A DNA stretch of 64,000 bases, taken from contig JAFZSP010000091.1 in NCBI GenBank assembly GCA_017619335.1, positions 1-64,000 of the forward strand. Reading direction: 5' to 3'. Both the position numbers and the translations under genes were made by a program. Shown here one piece after another: positions 32,201-41,500 of this stretch (position 1 is the first letter of the stretch; each line of letters starts with the position of its first letter). Source of the DNA: Bacteroidaceae bacterium. GTDB lineage: Bacteria; Bacteroidota; Bacteroidia; Bacteroidales; Bacteroidaceae. The notes beneath the pieces were generated by a model. That model ran no database searches. It saw nothing but the letters and a program-made list of their open reading frames with translations, and was not told the DNA's origin.

Positions 32201-33937
32201 CCGGAACCATTGATCTGCGTAATTGGGATAAATGGTATTCAATGAATAACTTGCTATTAGACTTGTATTAGCTGTTAAAGCATCATTGAATGTCGTACCT
32301 CGATTGTAGCCCTGAGCATCAATAAAGCCATTGAACTCATATCCACTTACGTCTCCTGCTGTCAGAGTAGGTGTCCCTTGAACATACTTGACAAATTCAC
32401 TGTTTAATTCTTCGCCATTCAAAGTCAATGTATTATTGAGATTGGGTTCAGTCTTCACAGTCAGTTTGTAGAAAGGCGTCGCTCCTTCAGCATATTCAAG
32501 GAACATAAAATCACTACTCCAATCCTTGTTGCTAGTCCATTTGTTAAGTGCATACCCTCCAGAATAAGTCCCATTGGGCTTGATAAGCATTAAACGTTTT
32601 TTGCCCCAGGTCTCATCTGTTGTTACGGAAGGATATGCTCCACTGGCTTCACCTCTTAGAGCAATACGTCCGGGATTTAATACATTATCTGGTTCAAGCG
32701 ACCAATTAAAAGCACTTTCCGTAATTTGATGAAATGCCAGATAACGTGTTGGCGTTGCTTTATTTTGGAAATTATAAGATCCATCATTGTTTAATATGCA
32801 TTTCCATACGTATGTCTCATTATTTAGGTCTGTCGCAGCCGGATTGCTTGCTACACCAAAAGCTCCACTGTTGTCATATAAGAAGTTGGCCACGTTGCCA
32901 CCTTCAGCTCCATAGTTGTCACAATAAATATAATAATAATAGCCATCAAGAGGTGGAACAAAAGAGCACTCCTCGAAGAAATAATCAGTGCTATAAGCTT
33001 CGTTATATTTGTTGTAAATGCGAGTTGCATGGGCGAACGCCGGTGTGTTCTGATGCACCATATAATTACTACCGGATTTTAGAGTCACTGCACCGAACAC
33101 ATTCGCTCCATCTGTGCTAACGGCAAAAGATGTACCACTTGCATCGACACTTTCGTGATATTTCAGATATTTATTTGATGATAGATTTCGGAATTTGTAA
33201 TTACCTTCTGTTACCTCACACATCCAAAGGTATTGAAGATTTACACCTGTCGGCTGGGTTAAGGTTTGTGTGAGTATCCCTTCTCCATTCACATAGTGAT
33301 ATATGCGTGTAGCCGCACTCTTGTCAGCTGTCTGATTATCACCATACAAGAAATACACCTTCCCGTTTTCAGGCATGGCAGAAACAATATCCGAGGTGGT
33401 GTATTCCTCAAAGCCATATGCAGCATAATAATCACCATTGTAACCATTGGTCAAACAATTATTATAAGCAGTTGCGCCTGTTGTATTGTTTGTATAATAA
33501 TCAAGAGCAACACAGTTTTTATCAGTTCGAGTCTTGCAAACCGTGCACACACCTAAAGAAGAACTATTATATGTGACTAACGACGCATATCCTTCGACCT
33601 GTGATAGAGTAAGGGTGAATGCAACGGGTGAATCATTCAATGCCTTTGAATCGAGATATTTGTTTCGATAAAGATTCTTAAAAGAAAAAGTACCATCTCC
33701 ATTGTTAACACATTGCCACAAGAAACTGCGGGTGTCTTCACCTTTCATGGTCGTACTATATACAGAAGTATTATTACCTACGGCAGTCAAATAAGTCTTT
33801 TCAGAAGTGTTTGGATTAAAACCAAAAATGTAATAGATATGCCCATCCACAGGAGTGGTTGTGGTAGCAAATGACGGCATAATGGTCCCTCCCGCAATGA
33901 GCAGGAGTAGTAGGGTTAGTAGTTTTCTTAATTTCAT
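29294..33937 (-). CDS. Secreted GH33 sialidase with lectin-like modules
   Basis: The 1547-residue protein has a signal peptide (MKLRKLLTLLLLLIAGGTIM). Three related N-terminal modules (about 30-480: DGHIYYIFGFNPN, NGKVYFLYGDNQT, DGYYYYIYCDNYG, each with a WxC and 'KYL' pattern) look like carbohydrate-binding beta-trefoils. A GH33 catalytic part follows (about 750-1150) with the arginine motif YRIPAI near 763 and Asp boxes STDNGVTW (near 802) and SDDFGATW (near 949). Helical and beta-rich regions come next. The C-terminus YDLSGRKIQKPSKGIYIINN plus QKYFIK is the local sorting tail. It should release sialic acid from mucin-type glycans at the cell surface. It lies between peptides A and B in the same direction. 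Confidence 0.9.
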   Translation of the reverse strand: MKLRKLLTLLLLLIAGGTIMPSFATTTTPVDGHIYYIFGFNPNTSEKTYLTAVGNNTSVYSTTMKGEDTRSFLWQCVNNGDGTFSFKNLYRNKYLDSKALNDSPVAFTLTLSQVEGYASLVTYNSSSLGVCTVCKTRTDKNCVALDYYTNNTTGATAYNNCLTNGYNGDYYAAYGFEEYTTSDIVSAMPENGKVYFLYGDNQTADKSAATRIYHYVNGEGILTQTLTQPTGVNLQYLWMCEVTEGNYKFRNLSSNKYLKYHESVDASGTSFAVSTDGANVFGAVTLKSGSNYMVHQNTPAFAHATRIYNKYNEAYSTDYFFEECSFVPPLDGYYYYIYCDNYGAEGGNVANFLYDNSGAFGVASNPAATDLNNETYVWKCILNNDGSYNFQNKATPTRYLAFHQITESAFNWSLEPDNVLNPGRIALRGEASGAYPSVTTDETWGKKRLMLIKPNGTYSGGYALNKWTSNKDWSSDFMFLEYAEGATPFYKLTVKTEPNLNNTLTLNGEELNSEFVKYVQGTPTLTAGDVSGYEFNGFIDAQGYNRGTTFNDALTANTSLIASYSLNTIYPNYADQWFRILKADDLTKALAPDGTNTTYEDFDATKESQLWCLVGTEASFSLYNKSLGNGTAFTANTSDFAGWSFIPMTGNVFTLHLSTTGTPSVADSRVDKISIAFGTTTLTEIYNADDGEKTITYYLSNDETITVTPSSPLYRGVELTATDGSDNPTSTFSGLTVGSTLNFTYTLSSTEARYLGYNEDAYRIPAITTTKRGTLLAVYDKRPGRADVGRGEVDLVSRTSTDNGVTWSAQNIVLDGDGVTDNVTCGYGDAALIADRESDKVLLMCVASYGNKDFSGSTQEKHIHSFRYYGHENSDGVISWDENPTDMETVMYTTLFPHANAIFIGSGRIMQSRKVKVGSYYRLYCSVLTKTPKSSSNSEIVQCNFLIYSDDFGATWNVLGGTSDNYADEAAIPSSADEPKAEELPNGDVILSSRLAKGRTFNVFHFTDFENDKTTGTWGTAVQSTTAEGGISNTDSGTNGEIYSVRALDVANNQEVDLMLLSMPFGNNRANVGFYYKPLAATTYTTEEFASNWTKALQVSTVNSAYSTFAEQIDGRLAFFMEEAPMDGGAGYCMVYLPISIADITGGKYIDLVNPRSGYIASLGTSISEARSYEGNIGPGYGYYWYDGLNETDFWADVTTAETFYSNISNETSDVAIQNQVNTLRTYLNQIKLVTPFTGKFYRIKNTDATPKYAKSAGAGKTIAHSTGIGGAASIFFLDDSKHLISFADGAYTYDTSTLSSLQNTVNGQADIINFEAPFTPSAGLHPFNIRVQNSTSSGKYWYSDTDNINKWRTEPPVNCNFLVEDVTEIPVTIGSTGYATLYTPVPLTIPDNLDVFRGEVDAVNGVLQLTVVENTIPANQAVIIRGTSGTYPLEIIESDATFTSNDLTGSNTAIAWASGIYTMQKDSSTGEVGFYGNSPTNGYIPGFKAFIQTNAPVKGLTFDFTTAISEMIINSGKDVIYDLSGRKIQKPSKGIYIINNQKYFIK

Positions 33938-33985
33938 TGTTGTTAGTTGTTTAATTGTTATTGATTACGTTAGTTATTGAAGAGA

Positions 33986-34023
33986 CACAAGGGGCCTCCA
34001 CATGATTGCGGAAGCCCCTTGTG
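33986..34023 (-). terminator. Hairpin terminator or attenuator after peptide A
   Basis: CACAAGGGGCCTCC (33986-33999) pairs with GGAAGCCCCTTGTG (34010-34023) with one non-Watson-Crick position. On the minus strand it is followed by TCTCTTC rather than a strong T-run. As no TAnnTTTG promoter lies between it and the sialidase ATG, it may set the ratio of upstream to downstream message rather than stop all transcription. Confidence 0.65.
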
Positions 34024-34058
34024 ATGTAGCAGTAGGGAGGCGGGGCGTCTCCCCAAAG

Positions 34059-34238
34059 TTATTCCATTGCATCCAGGCCCCAGTCGCCTTTCCAGAAGTC
34101 GGCGCTTGGCATGTCTGGTAATGGATTCTCTTTAACGAGCTGTGTACCGTCTCCGGTGCTGCCAATGATGAGCTGACAGAGGTTGTTGGTGTGTAACTTC
34201 ACAATCAGAAGTTCCGGTTGGATATATGATTTTTTCAT
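34059..34238 (-). CDS. Small peptide, MKKxYIQPELL family (peptide A)
   Basis: The 59-residue product starts MKKSYIQPELLIVKLHTNNL, continues CQLIIGSTGDGTQLVKENPL and ends WKGDWGLDAME. It begins 51 bases after the stop of the secreted lectin-like protein. The N-terminal block is shared with peptide C and the GDGxxLVKENP block with peptide B, so it links the three. The ATG at 34238 is preferred over 34250 because the conserved block starts there. No signal peptide. A Trp-rich C-terminal half (FWKGDWGLD) is variable within the family. Function unknown. Confidence 0.7.
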   Translation of the reverse strand: MKKSYIQPELLIVKLHTNNLCQLIIGSTGDGTQLVKENPLPDMPSADFWKGDWGLDAME

Positions 34239-34289
34239 TGTCTTGTACATTATTTATTTATAACTAATTCAAATTCGTTATTCAGCGTA

Positions 34290-37043
34290 TCACTTGACGA
34301 CTTTCTTACCGTTAACAATGAAGATACCGGATGTAGCAGCTTTCACGCGACGACCGCTGAGGTCGAAGAGGACGTCATTGTTCTGAGCCTTCTGCACGGT
34401 GGTGATGCCGTCTGCGCCATCAAATACGAAGGTGAAGCCCTTGACACTGGCGGCAGGAACCTGACCGGCCGGCAGATAGGCCTTGAAGCCTGCGAGCGTG
34501 CCAGTTGTCGTGGTTGTCGGATAGAGACCTACACCCTGTGCGCCATTCTGGAGAGTATATGCACCATCGATGAAGGCCTGTGTTGCAACGCTACCAGCCA
34601 GCTTGTTCGAGGCGCTGACGTCGGTGCCACCAGTGGTGAAAGTGAAATCTATACTCGTTCCATCTGCATCTTCTTTGTAAAGAATAACGCCTGTGTTGGC
34701 AGGAATCGTCGTTTCAATCTCTGTCAAGGTGGCTGTAGAGGAAGAAAGTTTACTAATGTAGTAAGCCTTCACACCATCAGGAATCGTCAAAGCCACAGGG
34801 CTATACAATGTAGCATACTTGGCAGCAGCACTGATGGTAACAGGGAGAGCGGTGACTTTTTCGAGGGTAAATGTATTGTTTGCATAGAAGCTAGAATTCT
34901 TAGTGTTGCGATCAGCATTTGAATCATCTACACCAGTACTATATAAATAATGTTTAACAACTGATTCACTATAAATATAATCTGAAGTGACACTATATTT
35001 ACCTATAGCTTCACTAACAGCAGCTTCAACAGCGTAAGTACAATAAGTGGGGTCTTCATTATATGCAGCAACAGATTTTACATCTTTACAACGTAAGCCC
35101 TTAGTGTAGGAAATGAGCTTACCATCATCAGTTAACAAGAAAATGGTTTCTTTGTCCTTTGTTGTTGAGAATTTCAATGTTCCAGAATCTACTGCTTTTA
35201 ACAATGCATTTGCACCCTGTGTGCTTTGTATGTGGAGGAAACAGGGAGCTACAGGAATGTTCAGACTCTTTGCTGCTTCCAAAGCCCTTGCATTTACCAA
35301 CTTTTCGTATGAATATGATGCTTTCAGCCCAGGGATAATAGTCCCTTCCATTAGTCCTTCGTACCCAGCAAAATCACCAGAAAGGCTATATTCACCAAGT
35401 GAAGAGCCATAAGTATAGTCATCAAGTCTATTTGCTATTTCTGTTAACTCTGTAGCATTATCTGTTAAACTTGAAACTGTAAATGTTGAGCCTGCGTCTG
35501 CGTCATCTGTCCAGTAGGCCAGATTAGCTGCATCACGTTTGTTGAGCGCATGATTGTTGCTGTTATAGAGATAAAAACCATTGGTATAGTGTGTACTTGA
35601 TTTGAGGAACCATCTATTATAGGTTTGTGTTCCATTTGCGGTCATTGTAGCATAGGAGCCATCTCCTGTTGTGCCCTGATCATCGTCTGCAGAACTGAGT
35701 TCATAGCCATCACCAGCTCCCTTATTAATAATCTGGTATCCATCGTATGGGTTACCTATGAAAGCCCATTCTGTGTCATTTTCTGTGCCAGGACTTGCTG
35801 GTAATGACACATTAGGTGTTGAACCTGATGTATATAATGGATAGGCGTCGTCCTTTAATTTCAGGTTGTACCATGTAGCAGTTGCATAGCTTGTACTAAC
35901 AGTGAAAGGCGGATTAGGTGAGGCAAGAGCATAAACAGTTGCGGTTGCTGCAACAGGCACTGTCGTCACCTCGGAAGTACAAGCGGCATCGGAATAATAA
36001 GTATAAGTACAGAAATCCTTTGCTATTGGTGAAGGAACAGAAAAAGCAGCACCCTGATTCTCTGTTACATTAAGCGCTGAAACTTTCACTGTCCCTGAAG
36101 GGGCAAGAATTACATTATATGTCACATCACAAATTGGTAAGACCTCTTCCACCTGGAAATATGAGCCAACACCTTCTACATACCATTTTGAAAGACCACC
36201 TTGACCATTATCATTTAACAAATGTGGATCACCAAAGCCTTCATTGGTATCGGAAAAGAGAAAATATCCGGGATACTGAGCTGCACCGAAGTAATACCAT
36301 GCGGAAGGTGTATCTGATAGTTCCGGATCATCATAACTCCCAGTCGTAGTTGTAATATACTGATTGCTGCTGCCCTCAAGGCCTGTTCGACTAACAATGT
36401 TCACACCAGTCCCCCCAACAGAAACAAAAGCAAACATATAGTCGCTTGTTTTTGGATTGGTAGTTGTGGTTCCTGCTGCAGAGCCATTGGCAAAAACATA
36501 ACGTCCACGTCCTGATTTAAGATAATACCATTTGGGACTAACAAGTGTTGATGTCTCATATTGCGGAGCCTCGGCTATTTGCCAAGTTGAACCTTCTGTA
36601 TTAGGGTCCCAATAATTAACGGTCATAACACCTGAAGCATCGCAATCCCAACAATCTGCAAATGTATTAGAAGTGGCAATATTAAAGCCTCCATTTCCAT
36701 AGGTGCTCTCTCCCAGGAACCAGGTTGTACCTGTATCGGCAAACCCAGACATTCCATTAATCTCTTTACCATTGACATTGCTCACAATCTTTACTCCTTC
36801 GCTGAAGTCGGTGCCATTCACTGCAACGAAATAGAACTTTGTGTTAGCATCTGTGCAGTCATAGGTTTGTGTCATCACGGCATTATCACCAGCATATTGC
36901 ACAAACCGATACGAGCGGTAGCTCTGAATGCAATAAAGGACAGGATTGTTCGGATCCGTCGTCAGTTCAGGAAATGTAACTGTAGCTTTTACCCCCCCCA
37001 CTATCGTGAGCAGAGCAGTTAAAGCGAGTAGAATTTTTTTCAT
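34290..37043 (-). CDS. Large secreted protein with lectin-like modules
   Basis: The 917-residue protein has a signal peptide (MKKILLALTALLTIVGGVKA). Several ricin-like or trefoil-like modules follow (about 30-290, and about 385-530: ATWYNLKLKDDAYPLYTSGS, WAFIGNPYDGYQIINKGAGD). A helical stretch (about 530-600) and a beta-rich end come next. The C-terminus is FDLSGRRVKAATSGIFIVNG plus KKVVK. No catalytic motif was recognised, so it is probably a glycan-binding surface protein. It shares the 'AAKYATLYSPVALTIPDGVK' type segment with the sialidase (YATLYTPVPLTIPDNL), which marks a common Prevotella-type C-terminal module. It heads the gene series from a clear promoter at 37184-37215 with a leader of about 130 bases. 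Confidence 0.75.
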   Translation of the reverse strand: MKKILLALTALLTIVGGVKATVTFPELTTDPNNPVLYCIQSYRSYRFVQYAGDNAVMTQTYDCTDANTKFYFVAVNGTDFSEGVKIVSNVNGKEINGMSGFADTGTTWFLGESTYGNGGFNIATSNTFADCWDCDASGVMTVNYWDPNTEGSTWQIAEAPQYETSTLVSPKWYYLKSGRGRYVFANGSAAGTTTTNPKTSDYMFAFVSVGGTGVNIVSRTGLEGSSNQYITTTTGSYDDPELSDTPSAWYYFGAAQYPGYFLFSDTNEGFGDPHLLNDNGQGGLSKWYVEGVGSYFQVEEVLPICDVTYNVILAPSGTVKVSALNVTENQGAAFSVPSPIAKDFCTYTYYSDAACTSEVTTVPVAATATVYALASPNPPFTVSTSYATATWYNLKLKDDAYPLYTSGSTPNVSLPASPGTENDTEWAFIGNPYDGYQIINKGAGDGYELSSADDDQGTTGDGSYATMTANGTQTYNRWFLKSSTHYTNGFYLYNSNNHALNKRDAANLAYWTDDADAGSTFTVSSLTDNATELTEIANRLDDYTYGSSLGEYSLSGDFAGYEGLMEGTIIPGLKASYSYEKLVNARALEAAKSLNIPVAPCFLHIQSTQGANALLKAVDSGTLKFSTTKDKETIFLLTDDGKLISYTKGLRCKDVKSVAAYNEDPTYCTYAVEAAVSEAIGKYSVTSDYIYSESVVKHYLYSTGVDDSNADRNTKNSSFYANNTFTLEKVTALPVTISAAAKYATLYSPVALTIPDGVKAYYISKLSSSTATLTEIETTIPANTGVILYKEDADGTSIDFTFTTGGTDVSASNKLAGSVATQAFIDGAYTLQNGAQGVGLYPTTTTTGTLAGFKAYLPAGQVPAASVKGFTFVFDGADGITTVQKAQNNDVLFDLSGRRVKAATSGIFIVNGKKVVK

Positions 37044-37183
37044 TTGTTTTTAAAAGATTTAGTTATGTGAATAAAATAGTGTAGTCAGGGTCAGGCTGAG
37101 ATATCGTTGGTTGTCTTGATGATATAGGCGTTGCAGAGCACGTCTGCGGTGCCAAATCAGGTCAAAACTTCAAGAGTTGGGGG

Positions 37184-37215
37184 CAAAGGTAGGGGGAAAA
37201 ATGATGCAAACCAAA
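37184..37215 (-). promoter_or_regulatory. Promoter of the secreted lectin/sialidase/M60 series
   Basis: On the minus strand, TTTG (complement of 37212-37215), a 20-base spacer, and TACCTTTG (complement of 37184-37191). It is the only match of this pattern seen between here and 25259, so the six genes downstream may depend on it. Confidence 0.8.
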
Positions 37216-37313
37216 TAATTTCCCACTTTTTTTGTTAAAAGTTCCTTGATGAAGGTCATTTTCCACCAAATGAGTAACAAAAAGTAAGCAAAAAGTGATG
37301 GAAAAATGACCAA

Positions 37314-37380
37314 AGCAGCTGCAATCGTATGTGACTGCAGCTGCTGTTACTATATTATTATATAGGTACTAAAACCTGTA
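37314..37380 (-). repeat. Two-hairpin repeat element, copy 2 (terminator-like)
   Basis: AGCAGCTGCA (37314-37323) pairs with TGCAGCTGCT (37336-37345) around the same 12-base loop as in copy 1. GTTAC and an A/T spacer follow, then AGGT/ACCT (37364-37377). It lies 10 bases 3' of the Rpn-family gene. On the minus strand the stem is followed by TTTGGTCATTTTTCC, consistent with termination. Confidence 0.75.
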
Positions 37381-37390
37381 CATAGACGGC

Positions 37391-38332
37391 TCATCCTTTC
37401 ACAATGCGCCTGACGTCCTCTGGTGCCATACCAGCTTTCGTGGCAATCTCTTCAATCGAGAGTCCTGCGTTCACCAACATCTGCAGAGAAGAACGCAGTT
37501 GGGCATCCTTCTGCTCCAACTGGGCATCCTTCTGCTTTAGTTGCGCATTTGCAGCTGCCAGTTCACGATTGCGCATCATAATCTCGGTGTCACGGCTCTC
37601 GATGATGGAGTAATACTCATCCTCCACATTCATATCCATGCGCATATCTGCATTCGTGGTCGCCATCAGAAGTCGCCGGAGGATTCGCTGCATCTCCACG
37701 TCATCCTCGGAATACTGGTTATCATCCAATGTCAGCATTTGCTGGTTTTCAGGATCCTTGCGCGTCTGATCAAAGATACTCAGTACCTTGTCCAGACGAT
37801 TATTGACCTGACCATGCAAGCGAGGAATCTGTACGATGATGCTGTCGTGCGTCAAGCTATCGACGAAAGGATCTGGAAGGCCCTTCGTGACGGGAACGCC
37901 ATTGTAGTCATAGGACTGATGGCGCACGTACAACACCGGCTCTTCGATTTCACCGACCTTATGTCCCAGCAGATACACGCAAACCATAGGAATGCCATGC
38001 TGAAGGCCACCATCGTCGATGATGTTGCGAGGATTCTCATATTGTACACCTAAATACTGCCTGAAGCGCAAGGTCTCCGTTGGTAACCAAGTCTTCTGCA
38101 GCTCTATCAGAACCAAGTGCTCGCTGCCGTCCGACTCGCGGATGGTGGCACCAAAATCTATGCGGAACACGGAGAGCGTGTCACGCTTGTCGCTCACATA
38201 TTCGTGGGGACGTACTTCCACATGAGTGATATCAGCCTTCAACAGGGCTGACAGTATCGTTCGCGCGATGCGTTCGTCTTCCATCAGATATTTGAAGACA
38301 ACGTCATAGATTGGGTTGGCTACAGTAACCAT
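37391..38332 (-). CDS. Rpn-family PD-(D/E)XK nuclease/transposase-like protein
   Basis: The 313-residue protein starts MVTVANPIYDVVFKYLMEDE, the standard opening of Bacteroidetes Rpn/'PD-(D/E)XK nuclease family transposase' proteins. The nuclease core lies at about 40-110 (FRIDFGATIRESDGSEHLVL, IELQKTW, where D/ExK-type residues stand). The C-terminal part is a coiled coil with a short tandem repeat (AQLKQKDAQLEQKDAQLRSS, coded at about 37490-37550) and a final HTH-like helix pair (LSIEEIATKAGMAPEDVRRI). The start at 38332 is chosen because it fits the family and the promoter; an upstream frame from 38407 overlaps the promoter. Such genes are often multicopy and linked to recombination or phage defence. 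No terminal inverted repeats were seen. Confidence 0.85.
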   Translation of the reverse strand: MVTVANPIYDVVFKYLMEDERIARTILSALLKADITHVEVRPHEYVSDKRDTLSVFRIDFGATIRESDGSEHLVLIELQKTWLPTETLRFRQYLGVQYENPRNIIDDGGLQHGIPMVCVYLLGHKVGEIEEPVLYVRHQSYDYNGVPVTKGLPDPFVDSLTHDSIIVQIPRLHGQVNNRLDKVLSIFDQTRKDPENQQMLTLDDNQYSEDDVEMQRILRRLLMATTNADMRMDMNVEDEYYSIIESRDTEIMMRNRELAAANAQLKQKDAQLEQKDAQLRSSLQMLVNAGLSIEEIATKAGMAPEDVRRIVKG

Positions 38333-38394
38333 AGTTCTATTCTTTAGAGAAGGGCGGGAACGCAAATCACCACCCTGAGGATTGCTTTCGGCGG

Positions 38395-38426
38395 CAAAAG
38401 TACACATTATATTTCATTCGGCCAAA
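38395..38426 (-). promoter_or_regulatory. Promoter of the Rpn-family gene
   Basis: On the minus strand, TTTG (complement of 38423-38426), a 20-base spacer, and TACTTTTG (complement of 38395-38402). The ATG at 38332 is downstream; the ATG at 38407 would lie upstream of the -7 box and is rejected. Confidence 0.75.
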
Positions 38427-38523
38427 ACTTTTGCCCTTTTTCTGCTGTCTGGCACCCTCCAACACACTTTTATCACTGGACAAGGCTCATCTTTTGACAA
38501 GATGGAAGGTCATGAGGGGTTCT

Positions 38524-41500
38524 TTATGGAACAATCACCTTCTTGTGGCCAGCCACATAGATGGACTGGGAATGAGGGGACTGCAGATGGAGGGTGACGG
38601 CGCGGCCCTGGAGGTCATAGAGGATGACGGGATTGGAAAGGGGGGTGTGTGAAGGGGGGTTCCTGATGCCCACTTGATCCCGGTTCTGGACGCGGAGGAT
38701 GCCGTCCTTCAGGAGGGTGGAGTCGTCCCAGACCTGGGTGTCGGAGGGCTGTGCGGGAATGATGGTGGTGAAGCCTGCGCCACTGACGGAGCCCGTGGAT
38801 TGGAAGAGCTTCAGTTCTGTGCCATCGGGCAGTGGCTGTGCGCGGTCCAGGTCGAGGACGAGGGTGGCTCCGCCGATGCTGCATGTACCATTGACGCTGA
38901 GGCGGTTACACTTGACGGTGGTGCCATCAAAGGACACGGGGAAGAGGACTTCTGCGCCACGCGACAGGGTGAGTCCGCCTGTGAGTTTCAGGGTGGTGCC
39001 AGTGACGGCGGTGTCGCCGGCACAGAGCGTGCCTCCGGACTGCACGGTGACACGGGAACCGATGGTGCCGCGTCCCATCAGCGTGGCGCCGTCCTTCACG
39101 GTGTAGGCACCGCCGCCGTTGTGTGTGCTGTTGACGATGAGGCGCCCGCCCTCCACGGTGGTGGTGCCGGTGTAGATATTGGTGCCTGTCAGTCGCCAGT
39201 CGCCGCTGCCCTCCTTCACGATGGAAGTGGTGCCGCGGTACTTGTCGGCGGTGTTGCTGGCACAGTCGTTGATGATGCCTGCAAAGGTCTCGTCGGTGTT
39301 GGCTCCGCCGATGCGCCACGTCATCTTGTGCCCTGCCGACTGCTTGCTGCTGCCTCCGAGTACGCTCTGTGAGGTGCCGCTGAGGCCTCCGATGTGGAGG
39401 TCACCATTTGTCTGCCAGTAGATCATCATGATGCTGCCTTTCAGTTCCACGACGCCGTTGGGGATGCCCGTCTTGGTGTCCAGCACCAGCTGGTTGGAGG
39501 TGCCGGTGCCGTTGCCGATGAGGCGTCCGTAGAACCCTGTCATATCACCTTGTAGATATTCGCGCACCCACGAGATGTGGAAATCAATGGTTCCCGTGCC
39601 CGTGAAAGCGCTCTTGATGTAGCAGTTCCGGTAGGGCTCGAAGACGGACTTGGTACCCTCTGCCGCCTCGATGGGGAAGAGGTAGGACGTGTAGTTGTCG
39701 TTGGCGTCCTTGGTGGAGAACGTGCCGCCGGCCAGCACCAGTTTGGTGCTCTTTCCCAGTTGTAACTTCTTGTCTTCCAGCGTGCCGAGATAAGCCAGGT
39801 GGAGGGTTCCGCTGCGCAAGATGGTGGCTCCGTCATAACCGAAGAAGGCCTCTGCGGCCGGCTGCACCTTGCCCTTGCCGCCGAAGCTGACGTTGCCCAT
39901 GCCCTGTATGCTTCCGTTCATTGTCACGGTGGCCGCGCTGCTGTTGACGTCAAACTCTGTGTCGGCATAGAGGTCGGCACTGCGGTTGGTCTGTGTGGAG
40001 GTGCCGGTGTAGTTCCAGATGCCTCCGTCCCAGATCCAGTTCTGCCCGAATTCCGAGGAAGCCCCGATGGCGCTGGGCACGTCGCCGTTCTTGAGCGTGT
40101 TGAAAGCGAACGTGCCGCCGTGCAGGACGGTGGCGCCCGTATAGCTATTATTGGTGGTGACGGTCAGCCGGCCCTCACCCGCCTTGTTCACCGAACCGCT
40201 GCCGCCGATGCTGCCCGTGCCTTTCAAAGTGATGTCGGCCCCTGTATTCACCACGACAGCAGCAGGTTGCACCGTCTCGGTGAGGGTGATGGTGGCTGCT
40301 TCGGGGCTGTCTATGAGCACCTTCGTGTCGTTGGTGAAGAGCTGTCCGCCCCAGTTGGCATCGGTGAAATTCCAGTTACCCTCGGTCTGCTGCCAGCGCA
40401 GGTCGGGCTGGTAGGTGGTCACGTCTATCATCTCTGCCTGTTTGGGCTGGGTCTTGACGGTGAGCGTGGGGGTGTATTGAGAGTTTAGAGTGGAGTGTTT
40501 AGAGTTAGTGGCACGCATCCTCACTTGGAAGGTGGTGCCGGCGGGGAGGTCTTCCAGGGTCAGCTGCTCGCTGCCGGCAGGGGCTGTGGCCACTTCTGCC
40601 CACTCACTTTCCTGCTTCATTTCCAGCGAGAAAGCATCCTCTCCCTCTGTGAAGTCATACCACTGGAGGGTGATGCTATGGTCGGTGGAACTCCGGAAAC
40701 TGAAGAGGACCGGTGTGCGCAGGAAGGGCTCGCGGTTCTCACGTGTGAGGCTGTTGATGTAGTTCTCGATATTGGCATATCCGTTGGGTGCCAGTTGCAT
40801 GGCATCATCCTTCTGCGGGTCGGTGCCGTTGGCGATTTCCCAGGCATCGGGCACGCCGTCTCCATCGGAGTCTGCGGGCTTGTCAAAGGTTGTCATCTGC
40901 CAGGCTGTGGGCACGCCGATGGGCAACTGTGCCTCGGACGAGATGATGCCGCCCTCTGTGCCCAATGACTGCACCTGATGCACCATGTAATGGTCGGCCA
41001 GGTCGCGGTAAGGCAGGGAGGCTCCCACCTGTGGCAGCAGGGAATCCACGAGTTGTGTGGCCTTCCAGGCGGGCAGTTCAGGGTAGTCGAACGGCCGGCT
41101 CTCGAAGGTCGGGCCTCCGGAGTACTCGCTGCGTGGAATCTCGTAGGGGTCCAAGCGTCCGTTGGCATTGCGGTCCTGCCAGTTGTCTGCGGCATAGATG
41201 TGGTACTTGGCGTTGGCACCCGTCATGGCATTACCGCCGCCTGCGGGACCATTGATGAAGAGGTTGTTGGTGGCGTTGGCGTAGGAAGTGCCCTCCGAGT
41301 CGCCGCCCATCAGGTAACATCCGCTGAGCCAGTTATATACCAGGCAGTTGACATACTGGTTCACGCCCTTGATCTTGTTGTTGCGCGTGTCGTTGTCGCA
41401 GTAGAAGTTGCGGTAGAGGGTGATGCGGTCGGCCTGGATGAGTCCGCCGGCGGAGTGTGTCAGCAGCCCCTGTCCGATGATGCAGTTCTGGATGGTGATG

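Larger units (their letters stand above)
37044..37390. other. Intergenic region: leader, promoter and repeat element
   Basis: This 347-base gap holds, from right to left on the minus strand, the two-hairpin element at 37314-37380, an A/T-rich stretch, the promoter at 37184-37215 and a leader of about 130 bases for the secreted protein at 34290-37043. The leader contains a 17-codon frame beginning GTG (VLCNAYIIKTTNDISA, then TGA at about 37099) that may be a fragment of a lost gene. No convincing gene was seen. Confidence 0.6.

Noticed and set aside
37095..37160. Short frame VLCNAYIIKTTNDISA in the leader of the lectin-like gene
   Set aside because: Only 17 codons from a GTG, no ribosome-binding or conservation evidence; kept only as a remark on the intergenic region.
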